In this document: one piece after another, positions 60,797-64,000 of the stretch
Position numbering within the stretch: the stretch's first letter is position 1
Layout of the letters: each line of letters opens with the position of its first letter
From: Paenibacillus radicis (ex Xue et al. 2023)
Lineage (GTDB): Bacteria; Bacillota; Bacilli; Paenibacillales; NBRC-103111
Length of the DNA stretch: 64,000 nt
Reading direction: 5' to 3'
Assembly (NCBI RefSeq): GCF_024722015.1
Contig: NZ_JANQBD010000004.1
Coordinates: 248,001-312,000, forward strand
Position numbers and translations under genes: made by a program
Notes under the pieces: model-generated
Databases searched by the model: none
The model's input: the letters and a program-made list of their open reading frames with translations, nothing else
Told to the model about the DNA's origin: nothing

Positions 60797-61120
60797 ATGG
60801 GGAATGGTGTACCGGCCGAATTTTTTAAGACCAAGTTAAGTGAAGCCAAAATTCACTTTGAACGTGCCCTCGATTGTAAACATACAGAGTTTGATGACCT
60901 GTATCCCTATATGATTGAACATCCTCAATTTTTTTGGTATAAACGTTACGTAGCGTGGTCCGAATTGTTGACGATTGTTAAGTTGTGTGAACAGCTTGGG
61001 GAAGAATGGCAAGAGCAATTTTCTCAACAGCAGGTAGATTATATACAAAAAAGAGTCATGTCCAGCAAAGTTCTTGATTACTGGTTTGAAACTAATGATT
61101 CTAAAGAACATGTAAGCTAG
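60797..61120 (+). CDS. Conserved hypothetical protein (107 aa)
   Basis: A 107-residue helical soluble protein rich in aromatic and charged residues (HFERALDCKHTEFDDLYPYMIEHPQFFWYKRYVAW). No family recognised. AGAGGAGG lies 7 bases before the ATG; a terminator follows. Clear gene by signals. Confidence 0.7.
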   Translation: MGNGVPAEFFKTKLSEAKIHFERALDCKHTEFDDLYPYMIEHPQFFWYKRYVAWSELLTIVKLCEQLGEEWQEQFSQQQVDYIQKRVMSSKVLDYWFETNDSKEHVS

Positions 61121-61157
61121 TCGTACGATGTACGGTGCTATACAGTAAGAATGGGCA

Positions 61158-61198
61158 AACCTATTTCACCCTTTACGGTGGAATAGGTTTTGTTTTTG
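61158..61198. terminator. Terminator after the 107-aa gene
   Basis: AACCTATTTCACC / GGTGGAATAGGTT stem (one mismatch), 6-base loop, then TTTGTTTTT. Lies between convergent genes. Confidence 0.85.
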
Positions 61199-61220
61199 TG
61201 CTCAAAATATTCAATTCACG

Positions 61221-61553
61221 TCAGTCTGGCAAAATATTCATACTTTCGATATGAGCTTTAGTTTCTGAAGTTCCAAGCTCATGCAGTTTCTTGTAAATTT
61301 GTGCTAAGTAATAATCAGCGGCATCATTTTCTTTATCGTTATGATATTCCCGGAAAGGGATATGCGCCCGAATGCCTGTATCTTCTTGAGCTTCCATGGA
61401 TTCCTCGAATAGCTCCTCAAGCTGGTCGCGTTCTTCCTCAGTTGCGTTGATTTCAAATTCGAAATTACCTGTCATGTTCGAAGGCTCCAGTATTTCTCCT
61501 TGACCAACTGAAACATAAAAGGTCTTTTTCTCTGTTTCTGTATTTACATCCAT
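61221..61553 (-). CDS. Conserved acidic protein (110 aa)
   Basis: A 110-residue soluble protein: KKTFYVSVGQGEI, an acidic helix ATEEERDQLEELFEES, then AHIPFREYHNDKENDAADYYLAQIYKKLHELG. This pattern recurs in uncharacterised Bacillus and Paenibacillus proteins as far as I recall. No catalytic motif beyond conserved His/Tyr. Ribosome binding site AGAAGGGA 12 bases before the ATG, rather far. Confidence 0.68.
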   Translation of the reverse strand: MDVNTETEKKTFYVSVGQGEILEPSNMTGNFEFEINATEEERDQLEELFEESMEAQEDTGIRAHIPFREYHNDKENDAADYYLAQIYKKLHELGTSETKAHIESMNILPD

Positions 61554-61671
61554 GTTGTTTGAGCTTCCCTTCTTTTGGGCAAATGACTTGACTTATACTA
61601 ACAGGTTTATTGTGCGCTTCGTTTGGTGTATTCTATTCTTACATAAACTAGATGGAAAAGGAGTGATACTT

Positions 61672-61893
61672 ATGATAACCGAAGATCTTCTGGATCAATA
61701 TCGGGTTGACGGAACTTTAATTCGTGTTGTAAGAGATGCTGATGCCAAAAATGACGTGAAAGGAATAGTTGTTGCTTGGGATGATGAAACCGTGATGATT
61801 CGTAAACAAAACAGACGTATTGTTAAGCTTGACCGCAACCATCATTATCAGCCTTTTGCTGAGGAACGAAACGTAGAATGGATTGAAGGGTGA
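61672..61893 (+). CDS. Conserved hypothetical protein (73 aa)
   Basis: A 73-residue beta-rich protein (YRVDGTLIRVVRDADAKNDVKGIVVAWDDETVMIRKQNRRIVKLDRNH, in parts) reminiscent of Bacillus proteins annotated as hypothetical. AAAAGGAG lies 8 bases before the ATG at 61672; longer frames lack one. Short and simple, perhaps an SH3/KOW-like barrel. Confidence 0.7.
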   Translation: MITEDLLDQYRVDGTLIRVVRDADAKNDVKGIVVAWDDETVMIRKQNRRIVKLDRNHHYQPFAEERNVEWIEG

Positions 61894-61895
61894 AA

Positions 61896-61926
61896 AACAA
61901 AAACCGGGGTTGCCCCCGGCTACTTC
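61896..61926 (-). terminator. Terminator for the minus-strand small genes at 61932-62153
   Basis: CCGGGGGCAACCCCGG stem-loop read on the minus strand, followed by TTTTTGTTTTT. Confidence 0.8.
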
Positions 61927-61931
61927 CTTTA

Positions 61932-62021
61932 TTAAATAGTGTAATAAATGTATAAGTTGCCTCTATCCCATTGACTAGCATGTTCGTTCTTAAAGCGGAG
62001 TAGTAGATCCTTGGTATTCAT
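61932..62021 (-). CDS. Possible 29-aa ORF (MNTKDLLLRFKNEHASQW)
   Basis: A 29-codon ORF starting with ATG immediately after the TAA of the next gene upstream (TAAATG). It is followed by the terminator. No separate ribosome binding site, so translation would depend on coupling. Not recognised; may be only a 3' UTR. Confidence 0.35.
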   Translation of the reverse strand: MNTKDLLLRFKNEHASQWDRGNLYIYYTI

Positions 62022-62153
62022 TTACTTTGACTCTGAGTTATTAGCTTCTGATTTCGTATTTCTACCCTCTGCCCATTTCTCATCAAACTGCTCCAGCCTG
62101 GATGGATGCGAAGCAGGTCCTCTATTTTTCGGTTTGTTGTTTCTTCCCGTCAT
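62022..62153 (-). CDS. Small hydrophilic protein (43 aa)
   Basis: A 43-residue polar, Asn/Lys/Glu-rich protein (MTGRNNKPKNRGPASHPSRL) without hydrophobic stretch; composition recalls small acid-soluble or other minor spore proteins but no family can be named. GGAGGTG lies 5 bases before the ATG at 62153. Confidence 0.62.
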   Translation of the reverse strand: MTGRNNKPKNRGPASHPSRLEQFDEKWAEGRNTKSEANNSESK

Positions 62154-62279
62154 GATATCACCTCCCCGAGAATAGGTTATCAAGTTCATTAAGTTCTTAT
62201 CCATCTTAGAATTCAAGGTATAACCTTAGTGGTTACTGGAACAATATAAGTTAGATGTTAGGGAAATGGAGGGAATCCT

Positions 62280-62489
62280 TTGAAGCAACTGCAAATCGTC
62301 AAACTGGATGCTTTTTATGCTCTGAGGCTTCAAAATGTCGGCGAGCTCGAGGTAGGCGGAGATGTCATTATGCTTGCTGCGGAAGCGGGGCAGGCGGATA
62401 CCCATTTGTTCGATATCCCTTCAATGCCAAACGAGCAGGCCGCCAAGGAATGGGCATTAAGAGCTCTGCAGGCCTACAGGGAAGGGTAG
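62280..62489 (+). CDS. Conserved hypothetical protein (69 aa)
   Basis: A 69-residue soluble protein (LQIVKLDAFYALRLQNVGELEVGGDVIMLAAEAGQ, in parts). TTG start with GGAGGG 6 bases before. Not recognised. In the other frame a longer ORF from 62255 lacks a ribosome binding site. Confidence 0.6.
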   Translation: MKQLQIVKLDAFYALRLQNVGELEVGGDVIMLAAEAGQADTHLFDIPSMPNEQAAKEWALRALQAYREG

Positions 62490-62527
62490 AAGTCCAGGAC
62501 GGGTTTTAAATCAGTAAATAATGGTCT

Positions 62528-62749
62528 CTAGGGCCTGAAAGCCCCCAAAATAAACATAATACCGAGTGTAGCTAACATCCCAATAAGGATGAAGAGAAGG
62601 CCGCTTAGAAAAAGGAAAGCACCGGGGACAATCAAGCTTGCTAGAATAGCAATTCCTATTATCCAAAGCATGGAATGGAAGGTTAGCTTTATAAACCCCC
62701 ACAACAATAATGCCACTATGACGCCAATAGCTATTTGATATAGAACCAT
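62528..62749 (-). CDS. Small integral membrane protein (73 aa)
   Basis: Almost entirely hydrophobic, two or three helices (LYQIAIGVIVALLLWGFIKL, LWIIGIAILASLIVPGAFLFL). GGGAGGA lies 6 bases before the ATG. The family is unknown to me. Confidence 0.65.
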   Translation of the reverse strand: MVLYQIAIGVIVALLLWGFIKLTFHSMLWIIGIAILASLIVPGAFLFLSGLLFILIGMLATLGIMFILGAFRP

Positions 62750-62933
62750 TCGGAATCCTCCCAGTATCTTTGCATGAGCAAAGATTTCTCGTTGTCACAT
62801 TATATGGAACAAGCTTGGAAAAAATGATGAATGGTTCAAAAATCAGAGAATAATTGTGCAAAACCCAGCATACTATATAATCCAACAATCCGTCTAAAGC
62901 ACAACGGCGCATGGATTTAGAGGAGGGTATAGG

Positions 62934-63044
62934 ATGTCTGATGAAGGATCCCCTTTAAAGGGAACAGTCTATGGTTTTTTGTTTACGCTACCAATCTGGT
63001 GTCTTATAGCTTGGGTCTGTTATTGCTATTTTATTGCTCGCTAA
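62934..63044 (+). CDS. Small single-span membrane peptide (36 aa)
   Basis: A 36-codon ORF MSDEGSPLKGTVYGFLFTLP followed by a Trp/Cys-rich hydrophobic helix (IWCLIAWVCYCYFIAR). GAGGAGGG lies 6 bases before the ATG, among the best in the window. It resembles accessory micropeptides of respiratory complexes in size and topology, but no match is claimed. Confidence 0.6.
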   Translation: MSDEGSPLKGTVYGFLFTLPIWCLIAWVCYCYFIAR

Positions 63045-63164
63045 AAACCGTGATATTTACGCAATCCGTGCAGTATGTAAAAACTTGAATGTGAATTAAA
63101 TAATGAAAGTTAACATAAGGTTATGGCTGCACTTCGCTGGCGCTTTTTTTATATACGTAGAGGC

Positions 63165-63194
63165 TTGACTTCATGCATGGCATCGTGCTATTAT
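63165..63194 (+). promoter_or_regulatory. tRNA-Leu promoter
   Basis: TTGACT (63165-63170), 18 bases, TATTAT (63189-63194). Between 63045 and here nothing was recognised. Confidence 0.65.
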
Positions 63195-63242
63195 AAATCT
63201 CGCAGTTACGAAATATTTACATGTTTTCAATAATTACAATTT

Positions 63243-63329
63243 GCGGTCATGGCGGAATTGGCAGACGCGCTAGATTCAGGTTCTAGTGTCAGCAATGACG
63301 TGGAGGTTCGAGTCCTCTTGACCGCACCA
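63243..63329 (+). tRNA. tRNA-Leu (anticodon CAG)
   Basis: Acceptor GCGGTCA/TGACCGC, anticodon stem CTAGA/TCTAG with loop TTCAGGT, long variable arm typical of Leu, T loop GTTCGAG.., encoded CCA at 63327-63329. Confidence 0.95.
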
Positions 63330-63343
63330 AACCTAAAGCGAAA

Positions 63344-63378
63344 AAATCTTCAATTAATTTTGAAGGTTTATTTTTTTG
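63344..63378 (+). terminator. Terminator of tRNA-Leu
   Basis: AATCTTCAA/TTGAAGGTT stem (one G-U), short loop, T-run. Confidence 0.75.
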
Positions 63379-63457
63379 CAACTTTCCAATGCGGCTTGAT
63401 GTGAGAGCTTGAGAGCAATGGTATAATTAATACAAAAGAACCGAAGAAGGTGACGGT

Positions 63458-63715
63458 ATGCTCTGGTCAGAAGTGAGAGATCTTTTTCCAGATCAATTTG
63501 TTCTGGTAGAAGAACTAAAATCCCATTATGAGGACAGTATGCTTCATGTCGAAGAAGTGGCTGTGATCAAGCCTATTCAGGATGCACAAGAAGCATGGAA
63601 AGAACTGTTTTCTGCCAAAAATGAGCGATTTGTATATCACACTTCGAATGAAAATATCGTCATAGAAGTGCGGACGAAACCTATGATCAGGAGACTTCCT
63701 GTTCATGAATCTTGA
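63458..63715 (+). CDS. Conserved hypothetical protein (85 aa), partner of a retropepsin-like gene
   Basis: An 85-residue soluble protein (WSEVRDLFPDQFVLVEELKSHYEDSMLHVEEVAVIK, in parts). In Firmicutes such short proteins often directly precede a retropepsin-like aspartic protease gene, as this one does: the protease remnant starts 11 bases before the stop of this gene. AGAAGGTGACGG precedes the ATG. Its function is unknown; with the protease broken it may be losing its partner. Confidence 0.7.
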   Translation: MLWSEVRDLFPDQFVLVEELKSHYEDSMLHVEEVAVIKPIQDAQEAWKELFSAKNERFVYHTSNENIVIEVRTKPMIRRLPVHES

Positions 63716-63901
63716 TCTTATTGGTGGCCTGCTGTTTTCCTCTGTAACCATTACTCATCGCGGAAAATCATTGACAATACCTTTGGACGGATCGGAGAGT
63801 ATCCCGGAATAAACGGTCTCATTGGATTGGATTTATTGATTCCAGAGAAGTTCATTGTCGATTTAAATCGTTTAGAAATATACGTGGCAAACAGTAAGTA
63901 A
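63705..63901 (+). pseudogene. Retropepsin-like aspartic protease with internal deletion
   Basis: The first 24 codons read MNLDLIGGLLFSSVTITHRG then KSLTIP, a typical start. After a few codons (LDGSESIPE, stop TAA) a shifted frame reads INGLIGLDLLIPEKF and VDLNRLEIYVANSK, the usual C-terminal block of this family. The middle with the catalytic DTG(S/A) motif is missing, so about half the gene is deleted and the rest is out of frame. A terminator follows. Confidence 0.75.
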
Positions 63902-63931
63902 TTTTTTCATATCGATATTTTGTCATAATAT

Positions 63932-63958
63932 CTCCAGAGAAATCTGGAGTTTTTTTGT
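63932..63958 (+). terminator. Terminator behind the protease remnant
   Basis: CTCCAGA - GAAA - TCTGGAG with eight T. After it only 42 bases remain, with an ATG-led or GTG-led frame too short to judge. Confidence 0.85.
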
Positions 63959-64000
63959 TTAAATGAAGTCAAAATGAAAGAAGAGAGAGTGGACCTGGAA

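Overview
The window reads as a chromosomal segment of a spore-forming, low-to-moderate-GC Firmicute, most likely Paenibacillus or a close Paenibacillaceae relative. Support comes from strong GGAGG-type ribosome binding sites with frequent GTG/TTG starts, two YjcZ-type sporulation micropeptides, a class 2 (quinone-type) PyrD, SLH and FecR surface proteins, GlnR/TnrA-type boxes at amtB, and long intergenic stretches built of short palindromic repeats. I found no phage, insertion sequence, integrase or CRISPR array. Three genes or gene remnants are decayed or cut by the window edge.

Layout. 1-9.1 kb: tail of an MFS permease, a GH65-like glycosidase, tatA, a YitT membrane protein, a DUF4178/DUF4247 pair, the DEAD-box helicase cshA, a micropeptide and a DUF624 protein. 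9.1-10.9 kb: a 6S RNA gene, the decayed 3' end of a transaldolase gene, and repeat region A. 10.9-19.7 kb: xylB with a xylO-like operator, tpx, a GltC-like LysR regulator, a YugP metallopeptidase, a MerR regulator, then amtB followed by a GlnD-like nucleotidyltransferase and a DnaQ-like exonuclease. 19.7-20.7 kb: repeat region B. 20.7-27.2 kb: a JAMM protease, an MFS exporter, a ResA-like thioredoxin, cimA, dinB, mobB and a ferredoxin. 27.4-36 kb: an envelope/second-messenger cluster (CHASE2 cyclase, FecR protein, NHL/copper-amine-oxidase-N protein, HD-GYP phosphodiesterase, L,D-transpeptidase). 36-39 kb: pyrD, relQ and a DUF309 gene, then repeat region C. 39.9-48.6 kb: an exported protein, rsmF, rsuA, a HAD phosphatase, a micropeptide, an acidic triple-repeat protein and queDEC. 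48.7-54.5 kb: two XRE regulators, a GGDEF protein, tRNA-Lys, an SLH protein and a GT4 glycosyltransferase. 54.5-64 kb: EamA transporter, SDR, small membrane proteins, YkvI, DedA, a lipoprotein, xpt, many small conserved ORFs, tRNA-Leu and a retropepsin pseudogene.

How the parts connect. queD, queE and queC form the preQ0 branch of queuosine synthesis. The cyclase, FecR, NHL and HD-GYP genes run in one direction and link cAMP, c-di-GMP and surface structure. The amtB promoter is bracketed by two nitrogen-regulator boxes. The most unusual features are the three repeat regions, which carry the same three repeat modules in shuffled order, the amtB/GlnD-like/DnaQ-like trio, and the cyclase-FecR cluster.

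Everything here rests on reading the sequence. Family names come from recognised motifs and were not checked by database search.
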